Shown here: piece by piece, positions 18,780 through 25,620 of the stretch
Layout: each line of letters starts with the position of its first letter
Position numbering within the stretch: position 1 is the first letter of the stretch
Origin: an uncultured Steroidobacter sp.
GTDB taxonomy: Bacteria > Pseudomonadota > Gammaproteobacteria > Steroidobacterales > Steroidobacteraceae
Assembly (NCBI GenBank): GCA_937864115.1
Contig: CALMII010000060.1
Location: 1 to 64,000, forward strand
DNA length: 64,000 nt
Direction of reading: 5' to 3'
Notes under the pieces: generated by a model
The model's input: the letters and a program-made list of their open reading frames with translations, nothing else
The model's database searches: none
Told to the model about the DNA's origin: nothing
Program-made: the position numbers and the translations under genes

Positions 18780-19582
18780 CACGGATCGCACAGTGCCAGC
18801 GTCTGCTCTTGTTCCGCGAATGCGCCCGAGCGCAGGAAGCAGACCGTCTGCGCGATGACCACGCGGCGTCGCATGATGAACGTGTGACTGGTGTGGATCA
18901 CGCGAAAGTCCTTCATGCCTTCGAGTTCCGCTGCGGCGACCGCGACCTTGCCATCATCGGCGCCCGGGATCAGCAGCGACAGAACCGGATTCACCGATCG
19001 GTCGCCGGTCAGCACGCCGAGTTCGAATGTCGCAGGCCCCAACTGGTTCGGCACGGAGTCTGCGGCCGTCGTGAGCTGGCCGGCCGCCGGCGGTCGCAGA
19101 TCCTGCGCCAGGTGCAGACGTCCCAGTACATCGGCGAGTTCGCTGCCCTGATTGGGCGGCCCGAGCATCACGACGCGTCCGACGTTCGGCAGATCGCCGT
19201 TGGCGACGAGCTGTCGTACGAGGATGCCGCCCAGCGAGTGCGTGACGAAGTGAATACGCACGGGCGAAGGCGAAAAGCAGCGTTCGATGGCAGGCAGAAC
19301 GCGCTCGCTCGCGATCTTCGCGATGGGCAAATCGAGCGACGCATAGTCGATGTTGCAGACCTCGAAGCCGGCGCGCTCGAGCCCTGCAGCCATGCGTGAC
19401 ATCGAGCCCGCCTGTCGTCCCAGGCCATGCAGCAGGACGACGCGTTCCGTCGATGCAGCGTCGTCCGGCTCTGCGGCACCGGCGCTCGCAAGCCCTGCGA
19501 GGAGCAACAGCGCTATCGCGCAGGCTCGACGAAGGAACGTTCCGGACGAGGTGAGCAACACGGACTGGAATGACACACACAT
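18767..19582 (-). CDS. Exported alpha/beta hydrolase, lipase-like
   Basis: 271 residues from ATG 19582; GTG 19561 is an alternative. A hydrophobic signal (CAIALLLLAGLASAGAAE) precedes an alpha/beta hydrolase: oxyanion-hole strand VVLLHGLGR, nucleophile elbow VTHSLGG with Ser, Asp in the region LLIPGADDGKV, and a late His in VIHTSHTF. It resembles periplasmic or extracellular lipases and PGAP1-like hydrolases. The substrate is not readable. Neighbours do not suggest a pathway. Confidence 0.75.
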   Translation of the reverse strand: MCVSFQSVLLTSSGTFLRRACAIALLLLAGLASAGAAEPDDAASTERVVLLHGLGRQAGSMSRMAAGLERAGFEVCNIDYASLDLPIAKIASERVLPAIERCFSPSPVRIHFVTHSLGGILVRQLVANGDLPNVGRVVMLGPPNQGSELADVLGRLHLAQDLRPPAAGQLTTAADSVPNQLGPATFELGVLTGDRSVNPVLSLLIPGADDGKVAVAAAELEGMKDFRVIHTSHTFIMRRRVVIAQTVCFLRSGAFAEQEQTLALCDPWEAR

Positions 19583-19693
19583 ACGGCGTGGGCGATCTCG
19601 CGTGGCGCGGCCGGCTGCCGCGGCGGGCAGACTGCCGCAAGGCCGGGCGGCGCAGCCAATCTGGTCCCGGCGGTGACACCACGAGAAACCGAC

Positions 19694-19712
19694 GGTATCG
19701 TTTCGTGATACC
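19694..19712. promoter_or_regulatory. Inverted repeat, probable operator
   Basis: GGTATC-N7-GATACC lies 14 bp before the start codon of the HTH regulator and would suit autoregulation by that protein. Confidence 0.4.
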
Positions 19713-19725
19713 GGAGGAGACTCGC

Positions 19726-20484
19726 ATGGCCGATTCACGCACCCTGCTGCGCAACCTGAAAGCCCGCCTGCGGGCGGACGGCGTGACCTATCGCGAACTG
19801 GCGCGGCGGCTGCACTTGAGCGAACCGACGGTCAAGCGCGACCTGAGCCGCGGCGGCTTCTCGCTGCAGCGCCTGGACCGTATCTGCGAAGCCCTGTCGA
19901 TTTCGCTGGAAGAGCTGCTGCAGGATCCGCGGGGCACGCGCCTGCTGACCCAGTTGAGCGACGAGCAGGAACGCGTGCTGGTCGCCAATCCCAAGCTGCT
20001 GCTGGTGAGCTACCTGATCGTCAACGACTGGAAATTCCCGGAGATCGTCTCGACGTTCCAGATCGGCGACGCCGAACTCATCGATCTGGTGCTGCGGCTC
20101 GAAAAGCTCGGCATCGCCGAATTCCGCAAGCCGCAGCGCCTGCGCAAGCTCACCGCCCGCAACTTCTCGTGGCGCAAGGACGGACCGGTGCATGCCTTCT
20201 TCGTGCGGCGTGTGGCGCCGGAATTCTTCAATGCGCGTTTCGACGGCGCCGGCGACGAGTTCCGTTTCATCGGCGGCCTGCTCTCGGGCGAATCGCTGCG
20301 ACGGTTCAAATCGGGCATCGAACGTCTCGCCGCGGAGTTCGAAGCGCTGGCGCACAACGACGCGCGATTGCCGCTGGCCGAGCGCGACGGTTGTACTGCG
20401 ATCCTGGCATTGCGCGCGTGGGAGTTCTCGGAGTTCACGCGTCTGCGCCGGAGCCGTTCACCCCGGCGAGACCGTACACCGTGA
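19726..20484 (+). CDS. XRE-family transcriptional regulator with a long C-terminal domain
   Basis: 252 residues from ATG 19726, which has the ribosome site GGAGGAG. Residues 1-65 are an HTH: YRELARRLHLSEPTVKRDLSRGGFSLQRLDRICEALSISLEELL. The remaining 185 residues include a second predicted winged-helix-like region (FQIGDAELIDLVLRLEKLGIAEF) and a helical C-terminus. Proteins of this architecture are known as uncharacterised HTH regulators; the effector is unknown. An inverted repeat stands just upstream. It is divergent from the lipase-like gene and convergent with the HTH/membrane gene pair. Confidence 0.8.
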   Translation: MADSRTLLRNLKARLRADGVTYRELARRLHLSEPTVKRDLSRGGFSLQRLDRICEALSISLEELLQDPRGTRLLTQLSDEQERVLVANPKLLLVSYLIVNDWKFPEIVSTFQIGDAELIDLVLRLEKLGIAEFRKPQRLRKLTARNFSWRKDGPVHAFFVRRVAPEFFNARFDGAGDEFRFIGGLLSGESLRRFKSGIERLAAEFEALAHNDARLPLAERDGCTAILALRAWEFSEFTRLRRSRSPRRDRTP

Positions 20485-20494
20485 CATCGCCCGT

Positions 20495-20692
20495 TCAGAC
20501 ATCCGTTTTGTCGAACACCTCCTCGACCGTGAGACCGAAGGCATCGGCGATGCGAAAGGCGAGAGGCAACGATGGATCGAACCGGCCGTTCTCGATGGCG
20601 TTGATCGAATTGCGCGACACGCGCACGCGGTCCGCCAGTTCGGCCTGGCTCCAGCGCTTCTCGGCGCGCAGGACGTGGATGCGGTTTTTCAT
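20495..20692 (-). CDS. Small Cro/CI-type HTH regulator
   Basis: 65 residues made almost only of an HTH: IHVLRAEKRWSQAELADRVRVSRNSINAIENGRFDPSLPLAFRIADAF, ending FGLTVEEVF. This is the short stand-alone regulator type that is often encoded with a membrane protein. The start overlaps the stop of the upstream membrane protein gene by four bases, so the two form an operon. It probably represses the shared promoter. Confidence 0.88.
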   Translation of the reverse strand: MKNRIHVLRAEKRWSQAELADRVRVSRNSINAIENGRFDPSLPLAFRIADAFGLTVEEVFDKTDV

Positions 20693-21171
20693 GACCGCTC
20701 ACGCCTTCCCACCATGCCTCGCCACCAGAGGATGCCGGCGACGAACATGCCCACCGTCTGCATCGCAACCACCAGCATGAAGCCCCAGAAGAACGCGAGC
20801 TGCACGGTGCTGCGATTGGGCACGCCCGACGATCCGTTGCTGCTCGTGATCGCCAGGTCGACCAGCCAGTTCATGACGGGAGGCAGCATCAGCAGCAACG
20901 CGACGGCGATCATCCCGCCGTTCCAGCCATGCTTGATGGCGAACTGCTGGCTGGCGAGTTCCACTTCATCCAGATGCCGCTGGTGCCTGCGCTCCACCAA
21001 CCCGCCATAGCCGAATAGCAGGATCACGAAAGCGATGGTCACGCTCTGGAGGACCACGGGATCCTGCTGTCTCAACCACGGCTGTACGGCAATGAAACCG
21101 GCAATCGCGATGGCGCCCGGCAAAGTCCACAGTGCGAGCCGGGCGCCACGTCCAAGCGCTTTCCTGGTCAT
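20689..21171 (-). CDS. Four-helix membrane protein paired with HTH regulator
   Basis: 160 residues from ATG 21171, with AAGGAAG as ribosome site. Four hydrophobic segments are visible: LWTLPGAIAIAGFIAV, VVLQSVTIAFVILLFGYGGLV, MIAVALLLMLPPVMNWLV and LAFFWGFMLVVAMQTVGMFVAGILW. No enzymatic motif is seen. The pairing with a tiny Cro/CI-type regulator is a recurrent arrangement in proteobacteria, but its function is not known to me. Confidence 0.75.
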   Translation of the reverse strand: MTRKALGRGARLALWTLPGAIAIAGFIAVQPWLRQQDPVVLQSVTIAFVILLFGYGGLVERRHQRHLDEVELASQQFAIKHGWNGGMIAVALLLMLPPVMNWLVDLAITSSNGSSGVPNRSTVQLAFFWGFMLVVAMQTVGMFVAGILWWRGMVGRRERS

Positions 21172-21470
21172 GAGAGTCTTCCTTTGTGTATGAGGGATCG
21201 CAGACGTCGATTCCGGGAAGGCACAAGGCAATCGGCCCCGACGACAGGGCCAGTTCGTTACAATGTATGCTTCCCAAAAAGCACAGTAAACTTGTCATAT
21301 TTTGATCGCGATGACAGGTATTGTTTGCACGCCGCGAGTGGCCGCCCGATTCAACAGGTCCCAAGGCGCGCGTACGGCAGATCCCTCCCTCGGCCGAACG
21401 AACGGCTCCGCATCCAGAACAGCAAGCGACCGCATCCCTACTATGAGGATCAATCAAGAGGGCGCTGGCG
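21172..21470. promoter_or_regulatory. Intergenic region with a minus-strand promoter
   Basis: About 300 bp between divergent transcription units. On the minus strand TTTACT (21285-21290), a 17-bp spacer and TACATT (21262-21267) make a good promoter for the membrane protein/HTH operon, leaving a leader of about 85 nt. The surrounding 21260-21310 is AT-rich compared with its neighbourhood. I see no further gene or RNA in the rest; the promoter of the plus-strand cassette is not obvious. Confidence 0.5.
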
Positions 21471-21908
21471 ATGGGAGAACTGGGCTTCTGGCTGATGGTG
21501 GGCATGATCGTCGCGGCGATGATCGTGGCCGACGCGCTCAAGGAGCGCGAAAAGCAGGCGACACTGCGTGCGCTGCTGGAGAAGGAGGGCAAAAGCGCGA
21601 CTGAAGTTCTCGCCTATATGCGCGAAAGAGACGCCGCGAAGGATGCGCAGGCTGCACGTGAGCGGGCCACGCAAAGCAGACAATGGAGAAAGCTGGGGAG
21701 AAAGCTGGCGGCAGTCGTGACAGGAATAGTCGCATTCGGCGCCGGCATCTATGCATTCGGGGCTGTGCGTTTCGGGCTGTTGAACGGCTCGGGCGCCGTA
21801 TTCATCCCGCTCGCTCCGATGTTCGGGCTGTGGACGGCAGGCCTGATCATTGCCATTCGGATGTGGCGTTCGGCGAACCAGAAGAATGATGCACCCCCGG
21901 TCGCGTGA
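21471..21908 (+). CDS. Membrane protein of the ECF sigma cassette
   Basis: 145 residues. One N-terminal helix (LGFWLMVGMIVAAMIVADAL) is followed by a charged, probably coiled-coil region (KEREKQATLRALLEKEGKSA to RERATQSRQWRKL), then two helices (LAAVVTGIVAFGAGIYAFG and AVFIPLAPMFGLWTAGLIIAI). No family is recognised. The gene overlaps the sigma factor start, which implies a functional link; it might be part of the signal-sensing arm. Confidence 0.6.
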   Translation: MGELGFWLMVGMIVAAMIVADALKEREKQATLRALLEKEGKSATEVLAYMRERDAAKDAQAARERATQSRQWRKLGRKLAAVVTGIVAFGAGIYAFGAVRFGLLNGSGAVFIPLAPMFGLWTAGLIIAIRMWRSANQKNDAPPVA

Positions 21909-22464
21909 CCCGCGCGGCCGGCTCGAGGATGCGCCTGAGGAGCATGTCGTCGCGCTCGCGATGAGCGGCGACGATGGTGCCTTCAACGAGCTGGTTCAGC
22001 GCCGTCAGAAGCGGGTGCGCGACATGCTGCGCCGGCTCTGCGACAACCATTCGCTGGCCGATGACCTGGCGCAACAGACTTTTGTGCAGGCGTGGCGCGG
22101 CATCCGTGCGTTGCGCGACCCGGGCGCTTTCGGCGGCTGGCTGAAGCGCGTGGCGGTCAATGTCTGGCTAGCGGAGACGCGTCGTGTGCTGGCGCCGATC
22201 GATGACGATGAAGGTGCATTCCTCGCGGTCGCCGACCCCGCGCCTTCACCGGAGCGCCGCGCCGGGGGCATCGACCTGGAACGCGCGTTGGCGCGGCTGG
22301 GCCCTGGCGAGCGCCTATGCGTGGTGCTGGCGCACGGCGAGGGCATGACCCATGCCGAGATCGCCGAGGCGACCGGGCTGCCGCTCGGGACCGTGAAGTC
22401 GCACGTGCTGCGTGGAAGCGATAAATTGAAGCAGCTTTATGCCGGAGTGAATCGCGATGCCTGA
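21886..22464 (+). CDS. ECF-type RNA polymerase sigma factor
   Basis: 192 residues from ATG 21886; ATG 21889 is equally possible. Region 2 is clear (FNELVQRRQKRVRDMLRRLC, ADDLAQQTFVQAWRGIRALRDPGAFGGWLKRVAVN) and region 4 as well (LGPGERLCVVLAHGEGMTHAEIAEATGLPLGTVKSHVLRG). The protein is the only regulator of its cassette and overlaps both neighbours, which is typical for a sigma factor with its membrane-bound anti-sigma factor. The regulon is unknown. Confidence 0.9.
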   Translation: MMHPRSRDPRGRLEDAPEEHVVALAMSGDDGAFNELVQRRQKRVRDMLRRLCDNHSLADDLAQQTFVQAWRGIRALRDPGAFGGWLKRVAVNVWLAETRRVLAPIDDDEGAFLAVADPAPSPERRAGGIDLERALARLGPGERLCVVLAHGEGMTHAEIAEATGLPLGTVKSHVLRGSDKLKQLYAGVNRDA

Positions 22465-22783
22465 TGAGCTCAAGGAGCTATTCACCGAAGGGACCGCGCC
22501 CGAACGCGACCCCGCCTTCGCGTTGCAGGTCGCGGCAGAGATCAGGCGCTCACGTCTGCGCAGTCGATTTCTCGCGTTCGCGCTGCGTGAGGCTCCGATG
22601 CTGATGCTCTTCGTCGTCCTGTTCGCGGCGAGCCGCGTGATCGCGCCGGTGCTGGCACAACTGCTCGAAGGAGTGCCGCAATTCATGGGTGTGCCTGTGC
22701 CGATGGTGGCGTTGGGAGTGCTTGTCGCCGGGCTGGCGCTGTGTGCCCGGCATGGTCTTCCTCTCCGACGCTGGCATGGGTGA
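22457..22783 (+). CDS. Small membrane protein, possible anti-sigma factor
   Basis: 108 residues, overlapping the sigma factor stop by eight bases. The first 45 residues are cytoplasmic and charged (ELKELFTEGTAPERDPAFALQVAAEIRRSRL), followed by two membrane helices (PMLMLFVVLFAASRVIAPVL and VPMVALGVLVAGLALC). The topology suits an anti-sigma factor whose N-terminal segment holds the sigma factor, but no zinc motif HxxxCxxC is present. Role inferred from position. Confidence 0.6.
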   Translation: MPDELKELFTEGTAPERDPAFALQVAAEIRRSRLRSRFLAFALREAPMLMLFVVLFAASRVIAPVLAQLLEGVPQFMGVPVPMVALGVLVAGLALCARHGLPLRRWHG

Positions 22784-22804
22784 ATGGACTGACTCCTGCC
22801 TTCT

Positions 22805-22970
22805 TTGTAGGTCATGCTTCGGCCCAATGGCACTGACCTAAGGATTTGCTCTGCCTGTGGGGCCGGCTTTAGCCGGCCTGAAACAGTCAGGCTAAAGCCT
22901 GACCTACAGAAAGAAGCCGATCGTAGGGCCTAATGAGTGCCATTGGGGGGAAGCCGGCCCCACAGGCAGG
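22805..22970. repeat. Composite repeat: a family A element nested between inverted flanks
   Basis: The inner part (22853-22908) is a standard family A element. The outer flanks, CCCAATGGCACTGACCTAAGG at 22823 onward and CCTAATGAGTGCCATTGGG around 22929-22948, are partly inverted copies of each other. The left flank plus ATTTGCTCTGCCTGTGG is shared with the copy at 32764-32858. Confidence 0.8.
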
Positions 22971-23012
22971 GTGACTCCTCGACGGCTATGCTCGGCGCAA
23001 CGACGCTCGCGG

Positions 23013-23279
23013 ATGAATACGATGACGCACAAAGATCGCACCACGCTCGACTACCTGAAACCCGGTACCGAAGAGCGCATCCGCTCGCGCGCCGATTTCA
23101 ATTTCAACGATCGCGATGGCGATCATCGGCTGACGCTGGGCGAATTCCTGCAGTTCATGGCCGACCTGGATCCGGAGATGAGCGAAGAGGAATGCCGCAT
23201 CGGGTTCGCCGAGATCGACACCAACCACGATGGCCTGATCAGTCTGCGCGAATTCCGCGCCTGGTGGGGCGAGGCGTAG
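23013..23279 (+). CDS. EF-hand calcium-binding protein
   Basis: 88 residues. Two canonical EF-hand loops are complete: DRDGDHRLTLGEF and DTNHDGLISLREF, each with acidic or polar ligands at positions 1, 3, 5 and Glu at 12. A helix LQFMADLDPEMSEEECRIGFAEI joins them. No signal peptide is seen, so it is predicted cytosolic; it could buffer or sense calcium. ATG 23022 is an alternative start. It converges with the YCII-domain gene. Confidence 0.85.
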   Translation: MNTMTHKDRTTLDYLKPGTEERIRSRADFNFNDRDGDHRLTLGEFLQFMADLDPEMSEEECRIGFAEIDTNHDGLISLREFRAWWGEA

Positions 23280-23282
23280 GGT

Positions 23283-23657
23283 TCACTCGGGAATCAGCGG
23301 CGCCAGCTGACCCGGATCCAGATACCGCAACGGCACGATCTCGAACACGCCGGTCTCGAAATTCAGCAGCTCCGTGGCGGCCACCGCTTCCTCCAGCGTC
23401 GCGCATTCCACGACGTAAATGCCCATCAGCTGTTCCTTGGTCTCCGCATAGGGGCCATCCGTTACGCGCACCTGCCCACGCGCGCGTCGCACCACCTTCG
23501 AGTCCCTGGGGCTCAGTCGCATGACCGGTCCCAGTTGCCGCTGCGCCGAGAGTTGCGCGCGCAGCTGGGCATGGCGTCCCATCACTTCCTCATGTTCCGC
23601 AGCGGACCAGCCGGCCGCCTGGTCTTCCGAACCGAAAATCAGAATCGAGTACAGCAT
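23283..23657 (-). CDS. YCII-related domain protein
   Basis: 124 residues. The YCII fold is recognised by the N-terminal strand LYSILIFGSEDQ, the central VTDGPYAETKEQLMGIYVVEC, and the following helix LEEAVAATELL. Bacterial DGPF/YCII proteins are often found with ECF sigma factors of the ECF41/42 type and are of unknown biochemical activity. Here the ECF sigma gene is 0.8 kb away on the other strand, so a functional link is possible but not shown. Confidence 0.88.
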   Translation of the reverse strand: MLYSILIFGSEDQAAGWSAAEHEEVMGRHAQLRAQLSAQRQLGPVMRLSPRDSKVVRRARGQVRVTDGPYAETKEQLMGIYVVECATLEEAVAATELLNFETGVFEIVPLRYLDPGQLAPLIPE

Positions 23658-23856
23658 TCCGCGCTCCCCTCGTTGACCTGCACCATCTCCTGCAAGGACG
23701 AACGACGCAAGCCGAAACGGACATCGCGATTCGGGCTCGCGTCAGCGGGCGATTACGCAGCGATGCGGCACGGAATACTTTCCCCGCCACTGCTTTTTAC
23801 CGGAGGCGCCGCTGCCCTACTGTCGCGTTCATTCATTTCACCTTCCGGAGCACACG

Positions 23857-24903
23857 ATGGACTATCGATTTCTCGGCGCGTCGGGTTTCAGGGTTTCCGC
23901 GCTCGGGCTGGGCACCGGCACGTTCGGCGGCAAGGGGCCGTTGTTCAATGCCTGGGGTACGACGGATGCGGCGCAGGCACGGCGGCTGGTCGATCTCTGT
24001 CTCGATGCCGGCCTGACGCTGTTCGATTCGGCCGACGTGTATTCCGATGGCGAGTCCGAAGCGATCCTGGGCGCGGCCATCGCCGGCCGACGCGACCGCG
24101 TCACGATATCGACCAAGCTGTCGCTGCGGTCGGGACCCGGTCCCAATGACGTCGGCGCCTCGCGTCATCACCTCATCGCAGCGATCGAGGCTGCATTGCA
24201 ACGTCTCGACACCGATTACATCGATCTGCTGCAGTTGCATCACTTCGACGCACAGACGCCGGTCGACAGCGTGATGTCCGCGCTCGATGATCTGGTGCGG
24301 TCGGGCAAGGTGCGCTACGTCGGCGCGTCGAACTATTCGGGCTGGCAGCTGATGAAATCGCAGGCTGCGGCCGAGCGCCATGGCTACGAGCGCTTCGTCG
24401 CCCATCAGGTCTACTACTCGCTGCTCGGGCGCGACTACGAATGGGAACTCATGCCGCTCGGTCTCGATCAGGGAATCGGCGCGCTGGTGTGGAGTCCGCT
24501 GGGCTGGGGCCGCCTGACCGGGCGCATTCGTCGCGATCGTCCGCAGCCGCCCTCGCGCCGGCTGCAGGAGACGGCGCAGTTCGCGCCGCCCGCGGATGAC
24601 GAACGTCTGTTCCGCATCGTCGATGCCCTGGATGAAGTCGCCGGGGAAACGGGCAGATCGATCCCGCAGATCGCCATCAACTGGCTGCTGCAACGTCCGA
24701 CGGTGTCGAGCGTGCTGATCGGTGCGCGCAACGAAGAACAGCTTCGCGACAATCTGGGCGCGGTGGGCTGGGCGCTCAGCACGGCACAGATCGCGCGTCT
24801 GGATGCGGCGAGCGCGGTGCTGCCGCCGTACCCCTACTACCCGTACTGGAACGGACAGTTCACCGAACGTGCACCGCCGCCCGTACCGGTCGAGCGCGCC
24901 TGA
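23857..24903 (+). CDS. Aldo/keto reductase
   Basis: 348 residues. The catalytic tetrad of the family is visible: Asp and Tyr in LFDSADVYSDGESE, Lys in TISTKLSL and His in LLQLHHFD. The cofactor end SSVLIGARNEEQLRDNLGAV marks NADPH binding. It is a cytosolic TIM-barrel oxidoreductase for aldehydes or ketones. The ribosome site is GGAG (ccttccGGAGcacacg). The substrate is unknown, and neither neighbour suggests one. Confidence 0.92.
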   Translation: MDYRFLGASGFRVSALGLGTGTFGGKGPLFNAWGTTDAAQARRLVDLCLDAGLTLFDSADVYSDGESEAILGAAIAGRRDRVTISTKLSLRSGPGPNDVGASRHHLIAAIEAALQRLDTDYIDLLQLHHFDAQTPVDSVMSALDDLVRSGKVRYVGASNYSGWQLMKSQAAAERHGYERFVAHQVYYSLLGRDYEWELMPLGLDQGIGALVWSPLGWGRLTGRIRRDRPQPPSRRLQETAQFAPPADDERLFRIVDALDEVAGETGRSIPQIAINWLLQRPTVSSVLIGARNEEQLRDNLGAVGWALSTAQIARLDAASAVLPPYPYYPYWNGQFTERAPPPVPVERA

Positions 24904-24912
24904 TCCGCGTCT

Positions 24913-25542
24913 TCACTGACGCACATAGCGCAGGTGTGTGGCGGCCGGACCCTCGAGAACCCTGTCGATGCGAAACTGCGGCGCGGGCTCGCGCAGGTTC
25001 TCGAAGAGACGCCGCCCGCTGCCGAACAGCACGGGCGCCAGGGCGATTTCCAGTTCGTCGACGACGCCCTGATTCAGATACTGCTGGATCACATCCGCTC
25101 CACCCGCGATACGGATATCGCGGCTGCCCGCGGATTCCCGCGCGAGATCCAGGGCACGCGCCGGCCCGTCATTGATGAAGAAAAAAGTCGTCCCGCCGGG
25201 GCGCACCCAGGGTTCGCGTTTCATATTGGTAAGAACGTATACCGGCGTATGAAACGGCGCCTCTTCTGGCCAGGCGCGCTCGCCCTGGTCGAACATTCGC
25301 TTGCCCATGATGTTGGCGCCGATGCGCTCCGTGGTGCGGCGAAGCAGATCATTCACCGGGCCGGTCTCTCCCCCGGGTCCGAGCTTCAGGTTCTCGCGCA
25401 GGTACCGTTGATTGAGGGCCCAGCCCATCAACGCGCCCCACTTGGCGCCCCAGTTCTTGTACTCGGGATTCTCCATGGTCATTCCTTCCGGTGCCATGTA
25501 GCCATCGAGGCTGAGACCGATGCTGACGAATACCTTGCTCAT
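24913..25542 (-). CDS. Dihydrofolate reductase family (RibD C-terminal-like) protein
   Basis: 209 residues with the ribosome site AAGGAG before ATG 25542. It starts SKVFVSIGLSLDGYMAPEG, the opening strand of the RibD_C/DHFR-like fold, and later has ANIMGKRMFDQGE, PVYVLTNMKREPW and IRIAGGADVIQQYLNQGVVDELEIALAPVLFGSGRRLF, the conserved C-terminal block. Such proteins are putative NADPH-dependent reductases that are not part of riboflavin synthesis. It converges with the aldo/keto reductase. Confidence 0.88.
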   Translation of the reverse strand: MSKVFVSIGLSLDGYMAPEGMTMENPEYKNWGAKWGALMGWALNQRYLRENLKLGPGGETGPVNDLLRRTTERIGANIMGKRMFDQGERAWPEEAPFHTPVYVLTNMKREPWVRPGGTTFFFINDGPARALDLARESAGSRDIRIAGGADVIQQYLNQGVVDELEIALAPVLFGSGRRLFENLREPAPQFRIDRVLEGPAATHLRYVRQ

Positions 25543-25620
25543 GATTCTCCTTCGCAGACGCCGCCGCTGCGCCGTCGTTCCTGCGAGGACGAGCGAGGCA
25601 GTCCGACTCCGACACGATCG

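Noticed and set aside
21184..21495. 103-codon frame in the intergenic region
   Set aside because: It crosses the minus-strand promoter, has an Arg/Pro-rich shadow composition, no ribosome site and no domain.
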